DNA of 64,000 nt from Microbacterium album (lineage in GTDB: Bacteria; Actinomycetota; Actinomycetes; Actinomycetales; Microbacteriaceae). The position numbers and the translations under genes were made by a program. Of this stretch, positions 34,788-43,446 are shown piece by piece (the stretch's first letter is position 1; every line of letters starts with the position of its first letter). The DNA lies in contig NZ_BMJY01000011.1 of NCBI RefSeq assembly GCF_014643695.1, positions 1 to 64,000 on the forward strand, written 5' to 3'. Under the pieces are notes generated by a model. The model was not told the origin of the DNA and made no database searches. It saw only the letters and a program-made list of their open reading frames with translations.

Positions 34788-36056
34788 GTGGTCAACAGTC
34801 GTCTGTCCGGATTGCGCGACAGGGAGCCCGCCGATCGGCGTCGCCTCGTGGCCGAGAGCGCGGGAATCGACGAGGACGTCCTCGCGCCGCTGGAACCGGC
34901 CGACGGGCTCACCGTGGCACAGGCGGACCACCTCATCGAGAACGTCATCGGCGTGATCGGGATCCCGGTCGGGGTCGCGACGAACTTCACGATCGACGAC
35001 CGCGACTATCTGATCCCCATGGCGACGGAGGAGCCGAGTGTCGTCGCCGCGGCCTCCAACGCCGCCCGCATGGCACGCGGCCACGGCGGGTTCCGCACCT
35101 CCACCACGGGAACCGTGATGATCGCGCAGATCCAGGTGGTCGATGTCGTCGACCCCGAGGGCGCGCGGGCGCGGATCCTGGAGGCGCGGGAGGAGCTGCT
35201 CGCGATGGCGAACGCGCAGGACCCCGTGCTGGTGAGCCTGGGCGGAGGAGCGATCGACGTGTCCGTGAGGGTGCTCGCCACCGCCACGGGCGCGCACGTC
35301 GTCGCGCACCTCCACGTCGATGTGCGCGACGCGATGGGAGCCAACGCCGTGAACACCATGGCGGAGGCCGTCGCGCCGCGGGTGTCGGAGATCTCCGGCG
35401 GTCGTGCGCTCCTGCGCATCCTCAGCAACAAGGCCGATCTGCGGATCACCCGTGCGCGAGCCGTCTTCGATGCCGAGCTGCTGGGCGGCGCCGAGGTCGT
35501 CCGCGACATCGCCCACGCCTCCGCCTTCGCCACGGCGGATCCGTACCGGGCGGCGACGCACAACAAGGGCATCATGAACGGCATCACCGCCGTCGTGCTG
35601 GCCACCGGCAACGACACCCGCGCGGTCGAGTCGGGGGCGCATTCCCACGCCGTACGGGACGGCCGGTACTCGGCGCTGTCGAGGTTCGAGGTCGGGGCCG
35701 ACGGGCATCTGGTGGGCACGCTCGAGCTGCCCCTCGCCGTCGGCCTGGTCGGCGGGGCGACCCGCGCGCACCCCGTCGCGCAGGCGGCCGTGAAGCTGCT
35801 CGGCGTGCAGACGGCGACGGAGCTCGCGGCAGTGATCGCCGCCGTCGGCCTCGCTCAGAACCTCGCCGCCCTGCGAGCACTCGCGGCGGAAGGCATCCAG
35901 CGCGGTCACATGGCGCTCCATGCCCGTACGATCGCGGCCTCGGCCGGGGCGAGATCCGACGAGATCGGTCAGGTCGCCCAGCGCATCGTCGCGGACGGCC
36001 GCATCCGGATCGAGCACGCCCAGGCGGTCCTGGAGGAACTGCGGTCCGCACGATGA
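34788..36056 (+). CDS. mvaA: Hydroxymethylglutaryl-CoA reductase, degradative (class II)
   Basis: A 422-residue class II HMG-CoA reductase, close in length to the Pseudomonas mevalonii enzyme. ENVIGVIGIPVGVATNFTID is at 51-70, catalytic Glu in ATEEPSV (79-85), DAMGANAVNTM (181-191), catalytic Lys260 in THNKGIMNGI, Asp276 in GNDTRAVESGAHSHA, GGATRAHPVAQA (322-333), and the C-terminal His motif GHMALHAR (373-380). Class II enzymes normally oxidise mevalonate with NAD+ to HMG-CoA. The next gene, HMG-CoA lyase, overlaps by ATGA, which supports a catabolic and not a biosynthetic role. Confidence 0.93.
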   Translation: MVNSRLSGLRDREPADRRRLVAESAGIDEDVLAPLEPADGLTVAQADHLIENVIGVIGIPVGVATNFTIDDRDYLIPMATEEPSVVAAASNAARMARGHGGFRTSTTGTVMIAQIQVVDVVDPEGARARILEAREELLAMANAQDPVLVSLGGGAIDVSVRVLATATGAHVVAHLHVDVRDAMGANAVNTMAEAVAPRVSEISGGRALLRILSNKADLRITRARAVFDAELLGGAEVVRDIAHASAFATADPYRAATHNKGIMNGITAVVLATGNDTRAVESGAHSHAVRDGRYSALSRFEVGADGHLVGTLELPLAVGLVGGATRAHPVAQAAVKLLGVQTATELAAVIAAVGLAQNLAALRALAAEGIQRGHMALHARTIAASAGARSDEIGQVAQRIVADGRIRIEHAQAVLEELRSAR

Positions 36057-37045
36057 CCGATCCGATCGGGGGGACCAGGCCCGCGGACGCGCTGCCCGAC
36101 ACGTGGCACCCCGCGCCGCAGCCCGTGCGTGACGCGTCGTTGCCCGCCCGCGTGCGGGTGTATGAAGTCGGGCCCCGAGACGGGCTCCAGGCCGAGCCGG
36201 AGATCCTGCCGGCCGCCGTGAAGGCGGAGTTCTGCCGCCGGCTGCTCGACGCGGGCGTCAGCGCGCTGGAGGTGACCAGCTTCGTTCCGCCGCGCTGGGT
36301 CCCCCAGCTCGCCGACGCCGAGGAGGTCGTCGCGCAGGTCGGCGACGTGCCGGGTCGTCGGCTCGTGTCGCTCGTGCCGAACCTGCGCGGCCTCGAGCGG
36401 GCGCTCGCCGCGGGCGTGACCGAGGTCGCGGTGGTGGTCAGCGCCACCGAGAGCTTCGCGCGCGCGAACCTGAACAACACGGTGCGCGGCGCGATCGACG
36501 CCGCCTCCGACGTCGCGGCGGCGGCAGCGGATCGGGGTGTGCCCGTGCGCGGGTACGTCTCCATGTCGTTCGGCGATCCGTGGGAGGGCCCCGTGCCCCA
36601 CGAGCGCGTGGCGACCATCGCGGCCGAGCTCGCGGGCGCCGGGGCGGCGGCCATTGCGCTGGGCGACACGATCGGTACCGCGACACCCTCCCACATCGAA
36701 CGCGTCGTGAACCTCACCGCAGACGCGGGAGTGCCGCGCGAAGCCCTCGCGCTGCATCTGCATGACACGTACGGGCAGGCGCTGGGCAACGTACAGGCGG
36801 GCCTGCGGGCCGGCGTGACGGAGTTCGACGCGTCCACGGGAGGGCTGGGCCGCTGTCCGTACGCCAAGGGCGCGACGGGCAATCTCGCCACCGAGGACCT
36901 CGTCTGGCTGCTGCACGGCCTCGGCATCGAGACCGGGCTCGACCTGGAGCAGCTCGTGCGCACCACACAGTGGATGTCGCGTCGCCTCGGACGGCCCCTG
37001 CCCTCGCGCGTGGCGGCGGCGCTGACGGCAGCGGGCGTCGCCTGA
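36053..37045 (+). CDS. mvaB: Hydroxymethylglutaryl-CoA lyase
   Basis: A 330-residue DRE-TIM lyase that splits HMG-CoA into acetyl-CoA and acetoacetate. The start of the barrel is VYEVGPRDGLQAE (metal Asp and catalytic Arg). LEVTSFVPPRWVPQLAD is diagnostic of HMG-CoA lyase, the metal His pair is in LHLHDTYGQALGN, and the catalytic Cys loop is GGLGRCPYAKGATGN. The first 33 residues are a Pro-rich extension. Translation is coupled to the reductase. Together they convert mevalonate to central metabolites. A class III CoA-transferase follows after 32 nt. Confidence 0.93.
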   Translation: MTDPIGGTRPADALPDTWHPAPQPVRDASLPARVRVYEVGPRDGLQAEPEILPAAVKAEFCRRLLDAGVSALEVTSFVPPRWVPQLADAEEVVAQVGDVPGRRLVSLVPNLRGLERALAAGVTEVAVVVSATESFARANLNNTVRGAIDAASDVAAAAADRGVPVRGYVSMSFGDPWEGPVPHERVATIAAELAGAGAAAIALGDTIGTATPSHIERVVNLTADAGVPREALALHLHDTYGQALGNVQAGLRAGVTEFDASTGGLGRCPYAKGATGNLATEDLVWLLHGLGIETGLDLEQLVRTTQWMSRRLGRPLPSRVAAALTAAGVA

Positions 37046-37077
37046 CAGCATCATCGGAACGAACCAGGAGCACCACC

Positions 37078-38310
37078 ATGGCAGAACACCCTCTCCTCGC
37101 CCAGCAGGCCGGATCCCTCGGCGGGGTCGTCGTGCTCGACCTGTCGCGCGTGCTCGCCGGTCCCTACGCGGCGCAGTTCCTGGCCGACCTCGGTGCGACC
37201 GTGGTGAAGATCGAGAACCCGGCCGACCCGGACGTCTCGCGGGGCTTCCCGCCGTACCTGCGCCACGGTGACGAGGAGTTCAGCGGCTACTACGCGCAGT
37301 ACAACCGAGGCAAGCTCGGCCTCGCTCTCGACCTGCGCAGCGAGGAGGGCAAGGGCGTGCTGCGCGACCTCGTGGCGCAGGCCGATGTGCTGGTCGAGAA
37401 CTTCCGGCCCGGCACGATGGACAAGCTCGGACTCGGCTACGATTCGCTGCGCGAGATCAATCCGCGCCTGGTCTACACGGCGATCTCCGGCTACGGCCAG
37501 ACCGGGTCCCGCAGCCGCCGTCCCGCGTTCGACAACACCGCCCAGGCCGCCGGCGGACTGTGGTCGATGAACGGCTACCCGGATCAGCCGCCCGTCCGCG
37601 TCGGGGTCACCATCGGCGACCTCTCCGCGACGCTGTTCGGCGTGATCGGGACGCTCGCGGCTCTGCGGCACGCGGAGCGAACGGGCGAGGGGCAGCTGGT
37701 CGACGTGGCGCAGGTCGACAGCATCATGGCGATGACCGAGACGGCCGTCGTCGACTACACGGTGGACGGGAAGGTCGCCTCCCCGTCCGGCAACGAGCAC
37801 GCCTGGGTCCGCCCGTACGAGCTGTTCCCGTGTGCCGACGGGCAGGTGTTCTTCGGCGGCTACACCGACAAACTGTGGCGGGCCAGCTGCGAGCTGTTCG
37901 GCACGCCGGAAGTGGCGGAGGATCCGGAGATCGACACGATGCGCAAGCGCTTCGATCGCGAGACGTACGAGCGCCGGGTGAAGCCGATCATCCTGGAGTG
38001 GTTCGCCGGCCGCACGCGCGCCGAGCTGGAGGAGCTGGCGGGCGATGTCATTCCGCTCACCGCCGTGCGCGACATCGGCGAGGTCGTCGACGACCCCGGC
38101 ACGGCCGAGCGCGAGATGATCGTCGAGGCGGACTACGGCGACTTCGGCACGTTGCGCATGTTCGGACAGCCGATCAAGCTGTCGGCGACGCCGGCGAACC
38201 CGGCCCGCGTGGCGAACCGGATGGGCGAGCACGCCGACGTCGTGCTCGCCGGGATCGCCGGCTACGACGAGCAGCGGATCGCCGCGCTGCGCGAGGCGGG
38301 GGTCATCTGA
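37078..38310 (+). CDS. Class III CoA-transferase (CaiB/BaiF)
   Basis: A 410-residue CaiB/BaiF CoA-transferase. The N-terminus is VLDLSRVLAGPYAAQFLADL and ATVVKIENP. The catalytic Asp is D152 in RRPAFDNTAQAAGG. VENFRPGTMDKLGLGYDSL is typical. Family members include succinyl-CoA:dicarboxylate transferases (HMG, itaconate, glutarate) and mesaconyl-CoA transferase, all relevant to the neighbours, but substrate cannot be read from sequence. ATG 37078 follows AGGAG with 7 nt spacing. It follows HMG-CoA lyase and is one base from a hot-dog hydratase gene, so the four genes form one operon. Confidence 0.9.
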   Translation: MAEHPLLAQQAGSLGGVVVLDLSRVLAGPYAAQFLADLGATVVKIENPADPDVSRGFPPYLRHGDEEFSGYYAQYNRGKLGLALDLRSEEGKGVLRDLVAQADVLVENFRPGTMDKLGLGYDSLREINPRLVYTAISGYGQTGSRSRRPAFDNTAQAAGGLWSMNGYPDQPPVRVGVTIGDLSATLFGVIGTLAALRHAERTGEGQLVDVAQVDSIMAMTETAVVDYTVDGKVASPSGNEHAWVRPYELFPCADGQVFFGGYTDKLWRASCELFGTPEVAEDPEIDTMRKRFDRETYERRVKPIILEWFAGRTRAELEELAGDVIPLTAVRDIGEVVDDPGTAEREMIVEADYGDFGTLRMFGQPIKLSATPANPARVANRMGEHADVVLAGIAGYDEQRIAALREAGVI

Positions 38311-38311
38311 C

Positions 38312-39145
38312 ATGGTGGCCGAGCCGGCCGGCCCCGAGGCCGGCGTGACGCGCGAACAGCGCCTGGAGCCGTTCCCCGCCGAGGCGTACCGCGGGACGTT
38401 CGCGCCGGACGACGAGTCCGCGGCCCCGGGGGCGGCGCTGCCGCCCGGATGGGAGGGCGTCTACTTCCCGTACGACGCCCCGCTCGCCGACCTCCGCGAG
38501 GACGGCTCGCCGGCCCGCGACGGCGTGTTGCCCGAGTTCGACCTGCCCCGCCGGATGTATGCGGGCGAGGACGCGGTGTACCACCGACCGCTGCGGATCG
38601 GCGACGTCGTCGAGCAGACGGCGCGGGCCGGGTCGGTGGTGGAGAAGACGGGCCGCAGCGGGCGCCTCGTCTTCGCGGACGTCGTGCGCGAGTTCCGGGT
38701 CGGCGGAGAGCTCGCGGCGGAGAGCGTCTGGCACGACGTGTTCCTCGAGGGCGGCAGCGGCGGCGCAGCCGGCCCGGCCCCTGCGGACGTGCCGGACGGC
38801 GCCTGGGCGGAGCCGCTCACGCTCGACGAGCGTCAGCTGTTCCGCTTCTCGGCGCTGACCTTCAACACCCACCGGGTGCACTACGACCTGGCCTGGGCGC
38901 GGGAGCGGGAGGGCCTGGACGGGCTGCTCGTGCACGGCCCGCTCATCCGGATCCTGCTCCTGGACGCGGTGCGCCGGCACGAGATCGGTGCCCGGATCTC
39001 GGCCTTCCGCTTCCGCGCGCGGGCGCCGTTCCTCGTCGGGACCACCGCGACGATCCGTGGGTGGCGCGACGGCGAACAGACACGGGTCGCGCTCGTGGAC
39101 GCCGACGGCGGCCTGCTCGCGCAGGGCGACGTCTCCTGGGCCTAG
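38312..39145 (+). CDS. FAS1-like / HTD2-type double hot-dog hydratase
   Basis: A 277-residue acyl-CoA hydratase. The N-terminal FAS1-like dehydratase hot-dog includes RRMYAGEDAVYHRPLRIGD; the second hot-dog holds RFSALTFNTHRVHYDLAWAR and GLLVHGPLIRILLL, where Asn-x-His-Arg-Val-His is the catalytic region. Characterised relatives hydrate mesaconyl-CoA (Meh) or itaconyl-CoA, or are mitochondrial HTD2. Following a CaiB transferase and HMG-CoA lyase, it could hydrate methylglutaconyl-, itaconyl- or mesaconyl-CoA. ATG 38312 is one base after the previous stop; GTG 38315 is an alternative. Confidence 0.85.
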   Translation: MVAEPAGPEAGVTREQRLEPFPAEAYRGTFAPDDESAAPGAALPPGWEGVYFPYDAPLADLREDGSPARDGVLPEFDLPRRMYAGEDAVYHRPLRIGDVVEQTARAGSVVEKTGRSGRLVFADVVREFRVGGELAAESVWHDVFLEGGSGGAAGPAPADVPDGAWAEPLTLDERQLFRFSALTFNTHRVHYDLAWAREREGLDGLLVHGPLIRILLLDAVRRHEIGARISAFRFRARAPFLVGTTATIRGWRDGEQTRVALVDADGGLLAQGDVSWA

Positions 39146-39285
39146 GGATTCGGCGGGCAGGACTCGGCTGGCCGCCGAGGCGCAGCTCTGTTCTGGCATC
39201 GGCGCGCGTGACGGCGATCCGAACCGGCACCGCGGGATCGGGTGAAGGGCGTGAGCGGCGAGCCGGCGGATGCCAGGATGGGGGG

Positions 39286-40071
39286 ATGAGCGATCCGGGG
39301 CGTCGGCGTGAGCGCAACCCGATCGCTTCGGCGACGCGGGTGCTGTCGGCGCTGGCGGAGGCCCCGGACGCGGTCGGCGTGCGCGAGCTGGCGCGGCTGC
39401 TCGGCTCCCCCGCCAGTTCGGTGCAGCGCACGCTCGAGGCCGCCGCGGACAGCGGGCTCGTCCGGTCCGTCGACGGTCGATGGGAACTCGGGTGGGAGTT
39501 CCACCGGCTTGCGGCGCTGAGCCAGCAACGGCAGCCCTTCCGCATCGCCGGGCCGGTGCTGCGGGCGTTGAGCGACCGCACGGGCGAGACGGCGCTGCTC
39601 GCGGTGTACGACCCCGGTCGGCGGCGGCGGATGTTCGTCGCCCAGGCGGAGGCGGAAGGGCACGCCGTGCGCTTCGTGCCGGAGCTGTATGCGTGGCTGC
39701 CGATGCACGCGGGCGCGTCGGCTCTGGCGATCCTCGCCTACCTGCCCGCCGAGGAGCGTCGGCGTGTCGCCGAGAGTGGGCTACCGGCCCTCACCGACAC
39801 CACGATCACGTCGGTCGGTGCGCTCGAGATCGCGCTCGAGCGAGTGCGCGCCGAGGGCGTCGCGGTGAGTCGGGATCAGGTGAACCTGGGCGCGAGCGGG
39901 GTCGCGGCTCCGCTGCGGACGCGCGGTGGGGTCGCCGCGAGCCTCGCCGTGATCGTGCCGAACCAGCGTTTCGACGACGCGACCGAGGCGGCGCTTCGCG
40001 TCGCCGTCGCGGAGTCCGCCGAGACACTGAGTCGCACGATGGCGGGGGCGGAGTCGCGCGGGGGCGATTGA
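39286..40071 (+). CDS. IclR-family transcriptional regulator
   Basis: A 261-residue single-module IclR protein. The winged helix is at about 14-65 (VGVRELARLLGSPASSVQRT), with the effector domain from about 80 to 255 (LPMHAGASALAILAYLP, ASLAVIVPNQRFDDATEAAL). It sits between the CoA-transferase/hydratase operon and the convergent CitE-MaoC operon. It probably controls one or both in response to a carboxylate or CoA ester. The start is ATG 39286 with a CAGGAT box 6 nt upstream, matching the leaderless spacing. Confidence 0.9.
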   Translation: MSDPGRRRERNPIASATRVLSALAEAPDAVGVRELARLLGSPASSVQRTLEAAADSGLVRSVDGRWELGWEFHRLAALSQQRQPFRIAGPVLRALSDRTGETALLAVYDPGRRRRMFVAQAEAEGHAVRFVPELYAWLPMHAGASALAILAYLPAEERRRVAESGLPALTDTTITSVGALEIALERVRAEGVAVSRDQVNLGASGVAAPLRTRGGVAASLAVIVPNQRFDDATEAALRVAVAESAETLSRTMAGAESRGGD

Positions 40072-40135
40072 GCGTCGTCGTGCCGGAGCGTCGCGCGAAG
40101 CCGGAGCGCGCCGTCCCCGCGGACCCTCGTCCGGA

Positions 40136-40969
40136 TCAGCCCGCGGCGGCGAGCACCCGCCGCGCCTGGCGCAGGAGGGGCTCGTCGATCATCTCGCCGC
40201 CGACGCGCTGGGCGCCGCTGTGCGCCGCCGCGTCGAGCACCGCGCGCGCCCAAGCGACGCGAACCTCGTCCGGTCGGAACGCCTCGCGGATCACGGGCAC
40301 CTGGCGCGGGTGCAGCGCCACCTTGCCGGCGAACCCGGAGCGCGCGGCGTCCGCGGCCTCGACGCGCAGGCCGTCGAGGTCCTCGAGCGCCGGATACACG
40401 GCGTCGAGGGCCGGGACGCCCGCGGCGCCGGCCGCAATCAGCACGCGCGAACGGGCGTACCGCACCACGTCGAGCCACGAGCCGTCGGGGGCGCGGCTGG
40501 ACATGCCGCCGAGCCCGGCCATCAGGTCCTCGGCTCCCCACATCACGGCGGCTGCAGCGGCGGCGATCTCGTCCGCCCGCGCGACGCCGAGCGGCGTCTC
40601 GCACAGCGCGACGACCTCGAGCCCGGCGAGCGCGGCGAGCTGATCCGCGGACTCGGTCTTGGCGAGCATGATGCGCGCGAGGCCGGTTCCCTCGAGCGCC
40701 GACAGATCGCGCGCTTGCTCGGGGGTGCCGTGCGGGTTGATGCGCACGATCGTGGTCGCGGGGTCCAGCCCGGGCGCCCGCGCGCGCAGCGCCGCGCGCG
40801 CCTCGTCCCGCCGCTCGGGAGCGACGCCGTCCTCGAGGTCGAGGATCACCGCGTCGGCCGCGGCGGCGGCCTTGGCGTACCGCTCGGGCCGGTCGGCGGG
40901 GCAGAACAGCCAGGCCACGGTCTTCGTGGGGCTCTCCTCGCCGGTCACGTCGGAGCGCTCGCGGCTCAT
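40136..40969 (-). CDS. CitE-like citramalyl-/beta-hydroxyacyl-CoA lyase (HpcH/HpaI)
   Basis: A 277-residue HpcH/HpaI aldolase-type TIM barrel of the CitE group. Key stretches are AWLFCPADRPERYAKA, AVILDLEDGVAPERRDEAR (metal Asp/Glu), VRINPHGTP, VALCETPLGV (Glu) and GFAGKVALHPRQVPVI. Length and neighbour match the mycobacterial Rv2498c type, which cleaves citramalyl-CoA to pyruvate and acetyl-CoA and also acts on HMG-CoA stereoisomers. Its start overlaps the MaoC hydratase stop by four bases (40966-40969), so hydratase and lyase are co-translated. Confidence 0.86.
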   Translation of the reverse strand: MSRERSDVTGEESPTKTVAWLFCPADRPERYAKAAAAADAVILDLEDGVAPERRDEARAALRARAPGLDPATTIVRINPHGTPEQARDLSALEGTGLARIMLAKTESADQLAALAGLEVVALCETPLGVARADEIAAAAAAVMWGAEDLMAGLGGMSSRAPDGSWLDVVRYARSRVLIAAGAAGVPALDAVYPALEDLDGLRVEAADAARSGFAGKVALHPRQVPVIREAFRPDEVRVAWARAVLDAAAHSGAQRVGGEMIDEPLLRQARRVLAAAG

Positions 40970-41508
40970 CTCGTCTCCTGTTCGTCGGCTCCGCGTCCGT
41001 CGCCCCCGGGCTCGGCGGCCGGGCGCATCCGCACGAGGGTCGTCCGGGCCGCGGTGACGACCACGTCGCCGTGCTGGTTCACACCGCGATGCAGGAGGGA
41101 CACGATGCCCTCTCCTGGCCGCGAGCGCGAGGGGCGCTTCCCGGTGACAGCGGTCTCCGCGAGGAGCGTATCGCCGATCCGCACCGGCTGCGGGAACGCG
41201 ATGTCGGTCAACCCCAGGTTCGCCACGAGCGTGCCCTGCGTGAGCTGTGCGACGGAGAGCCCCACGACGGTCGAGAGGGTGAGCATGCTGTTGACCAGGC
41301 GCTCGCCGAACTCGGTGCCGGCGCTCCACGCGGCGTCCAGGTGGAGGGCCTGGGGATTCATGGTGAGGGTCGTGAACAGCACATTGTCGGCCTCGGTCAC
41401 CGTGCGGCCGGGCGAGTGCGCGTAGACGACGTCCGTGCGGAACTCCTCGTACCACAGACCGCGCGAGACGACGCGTTCCCGTCGGGCGAAGGGGTCGTCG
41501 TCGGTCAT
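40966..41508 (-). CDS. MaoC-family enoyl-CoA hydratase (Rv2499c-like)
   Basis: A 180-residue hot-dog hydratase. VLFTTLTMNPQALHLDAAWS is the MaoC/hydratase-2 region, with Asn-Pro and His; SPGRTVTEADN lies upstream. The pairing with a CitE-type lyase mirrors Rv2499c-Rv2498c of Mycobacterium tuberculosis, implicated in itaconate and leucine breakdown, so itaconyl- or mesaconyl-CoA is the likely substrate class. Start ATG 41508 follows GGAGG with good spacing. It is divergent, by 91 nt, from a second CoA-transferase. Confidence 0.84.
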   Translation of the reverse strand: MTDDDPFARRERVVSRGLWYEEFRTDVVYAHSPGRTVTEADNVLFTTLTMNPQALHLDAAWSAGTEFGERLVNSMLTLSTVVGLSVAQLTQGTLVANLGLTDIAFPQPVRIGDTLLAETAVTGKRPSRSRPGEGIVSLLHRGVNQHGDVVVTAARTTLVRMRPAAEPGGDGRGADEQETR

Positions 41509-41549
41509 CCGGCCTCCTGCGGCAGTGCGGCTCGCGTGCGCGAGCGAGT

Positions 41550-41599
41550 TGCTTTTAGCGTACACGTGTGCGTCAATAGCGGTTAGTAGGAGGAGCAAG
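41550..41599 (+). promoter_or_regulatory. Divergent promoter region with ACACGTGT palindrome
   Basis: TAGCGT (41556-41561) is a possible -10 box for the rightward CoA-transferase. The 8-bp palindrome ACACGTGT follows at 41562-41569. AGGAGGAG (about 41588-41595) is the ribosome site for ATG 41600. The region also serves the leftward hydratase-lyase operon, so a regulator bound at the palindrome could control both. Confidence 0.35.
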
Positions 41600-42775
41600 A
41601 TGACGGATCCGGAGGGTCGCGGCCCGCTCGACGGCGTGCGCGTGCTCGATCTCACCCGCAATCTCGCCGGACCGTTCTGCACCATGGCCCTGGCCGACCT
41701 CGGCGCGGACGTGATCAAGATCGAGTCCCCGGCGGGTGACGACACCCGCCGCTGGCACCCGCCCTCGTGGAACGGCGAGAGCGCCACCTTCCTCTCCGCC
41801 AATCGGGGCAAGCGCGCGGTCGTACTCGACCTGGACGACCCGGCCGGTCAGGACGCGGCGCGCCGGCTCGCGGCGACCGCCGACGTGGTGGTGGAGTCCT
41901 TCCGCCCGGGCGCGCTGGGCCGCCGTGGCCTCGACCACGCCGCGGTCGCGGCGCTGAACCCCGGAGTGATCTACTGCTCGATCAGCGCCTACGGGGCCGC
42001 GGGGCCCAAGAGCGGGCTGCCCGGCTACGATCCCGTGATCCAGGCGGACACCGGCATCATGGCGCTCACGGGCGAGCCGGACGGACCGGCCGTCCGGCTC
42101 GGGATCGGGGCGATCGACCTGGGCACGGCCCTGTGGGCCACCATCGGCATCCAGGGGGCGCTGATCGAGCGCGCCCGCACCGGCAAGGGCGCCCGCATAG
42201 AGACGAGCCTGTACGAGACGGGCGCGTGGTGGCTGTCGTACCACCTCATGGGTTACCTCGGGTCGGGCGGCGCGCCCTCGCGGCAGGGCACCGGCACCCC
42301 GTTCATCGCCCCGTATGAGGTCTTCGAGGCCCGCGACCGGGGGATCCTCGTCGCCGCCGCGAACGATCGCCTCTTCGCGGCGTTGGCAGCCGAGCTCGGC
42401 GTGCCCGAGGCGGTGAGCGACCCGCGCTTCGCCGGAAACGCCGACCGAGTGGCGCACAAGGCCGAGCTGCGCGCGGTGCTGGCCCCACGCTTTGCGGCGG
42501 ACGACGCCGAGTCGTGGGAACGGCGGCTGCGGGCCCGCTCCGTGCCGTGCTCTGTGGTGCGCACGGTCGCCGACCTCGCCGCCGACCCCCAGCTGGAGGC
42601 CCTCGGACTGCTCCGCCCCCTGCCGCACCCGGCGGTCCCGGACCTGCGCGTCGTGGACATGCCGATGGCCATCGATGGCGTCCGCGGACGCGCGGCGTCC
42701 GCGCCCCCTCTGCTCGGCGAGCACGACGCCGAGGTCCTGGGCTCGGACGACCCCTGGACCTCGGGCGGAGACTGA
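41600..42775 (+). CDS. Class III CoA-transferase (CaiB/BaiF), second copy
   Basis: A 391-residue CaiB/BaiF transferase. The N-terminus is VLDLTRNLAGPFCTMALADL; the catalytic Asp is D144 in LPGYDPVIQADTGIMALTG. FIAPYEVFEARDRGILVAAA lies in the C-terminal half. It is well diverged from the copy at 37078. It is divergent from the MaoC-CitE operon and could supply the CoA ester they use, as itaconate/citramalate CoA-transferases do in known three-enzyme clusters. A strong ribosome site (AGGAGGAG) precedes ATG 41600. Confidence 0.9.
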   Translation: MTDPEGRGPLDGVRVLDLTRNLAGPFCTMALADLGADVIKIESPAGDDTRRWHPPSWNGESATFLSANRGKRAVVLDLDDPAGQDAARRLAATADVVVESFRPGALGRRGLDHAAVAALNPGVIYCSISAYGAAGPKSGLPGYDPVIQADTGIMALTGEPDGPAVRLGIGAIDLGTALWATIGIQGALIERARTGKGARIETSLYETGAWWLSYHLMGYLGSGGAPSRQGTGTPFIAPYEVFEARDRGILVAAANDRLFAALAAELGVPEAVSDPRFAGNADRVAHKAELRAVLAPRFAADDAESWERRLRARSVPCSVVRTVADLAADPQLEALGLLRPLPHPAVPDLRVVDMPMAIDGVRGRAASAPPLLGEHDAEVLGSDDPWTSGGD

Positions 42776-42813
42776 CAGGGCTCGCGCCCGAAGACCGACG
42801 CGCCGGCGGGCGC

Positions 42814-43446
42814 TCAGCGCCCGTGCACGCGCCGCATCCAGGCGGCCAGGCGCGGGTTCTCGTAGGGGCCGGGGCTGTCCAGCGCCTCGATCACCCGGTC
42901 GACGACCTCCGCCGGCTTGTCCTGGCTCATCTTGTCCTTCGCGACGAAACGCTCGACGCGCATACGGAAGCCGACCGTGCCGCGAACGATGCGCTCGGCG
43001 TACTCGGCGTTCAGCTCGTCGCGGCGCATCCGGAACGGCTCGGGCAGCGGATCCTCGAAGTGGTCCACGAGCCGCTCGAGCACCGCGAGGTTCTCCTCGT
43101 CGCTCAGCAGCTCGGGCGTTCCGTACGCGTGCACGACCGCGAAGTTCCAGGTGGGCACGGCGGGGCTGACGCCGTACCAACCGGGGGAGATGTAGCCGTA
43201 CGGGCCCTCGAAGATCACGAGCAGCTCGCGCGTGCCGAGCCGGTGCAGGCGCTCGTCGGGTCGGCCGACGTGACTGACGACGACGATGTCGTCCTCGTCC
43301 GACGCGCCCTCGTCCAGGATGAAGGGATAGTGCGACGCGACCAGGCCGTCCTCGGTGGCGCTGACCATCGTCGCCCAGGGGGACACGCGGATCAGCTCCC
43401 GCACCGCCGCGGTGTCGGTCAGGGCGTAGTCGGGGTTCTCACGCAC
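42814..43446 (-). CDS. paiB: PaiB-like FMN-binding negative regulator family protein
   Basis: A 210-residue PaiB family protein (FMN-binding split barrel). Recognisable stretches are VSATEDGLVASHYPFILDEG, ELLVIFEGPYGYISPGWYGV, VPTWNFAVVHAYGTPELLSD and GTVGFRMRVERFVAKDKMSQ. In Bacillus PaiB is linked to protease repression and heme/FMN binding; many members are simply annotated as pyridoxamine oxidase-like. It overlaps the upstream hydrolase gene by 8 bases (43439-43446), so it is last in the M20-hydrolase-PaiB operon. Confidence 0.87.
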   Translation of the reverse strand: MRENPDYALTDTAAVRELIRVSPWATMVSATEDGLVASHYPFILDEGASDEDDIVVVSHVGRPDERLHRLGTRELLVIFEGPYGYISPGWYGVSPAVPTWNFAVVHAYGTPELLSDEENLAVLERLVDHFEDPLPEPFRMRRDELNAEYAERIVRGTVGFRMRVERFVAKDKMSQDKPAEVVDRVIEALDSPGPYENPRLAAWMRRVHGR

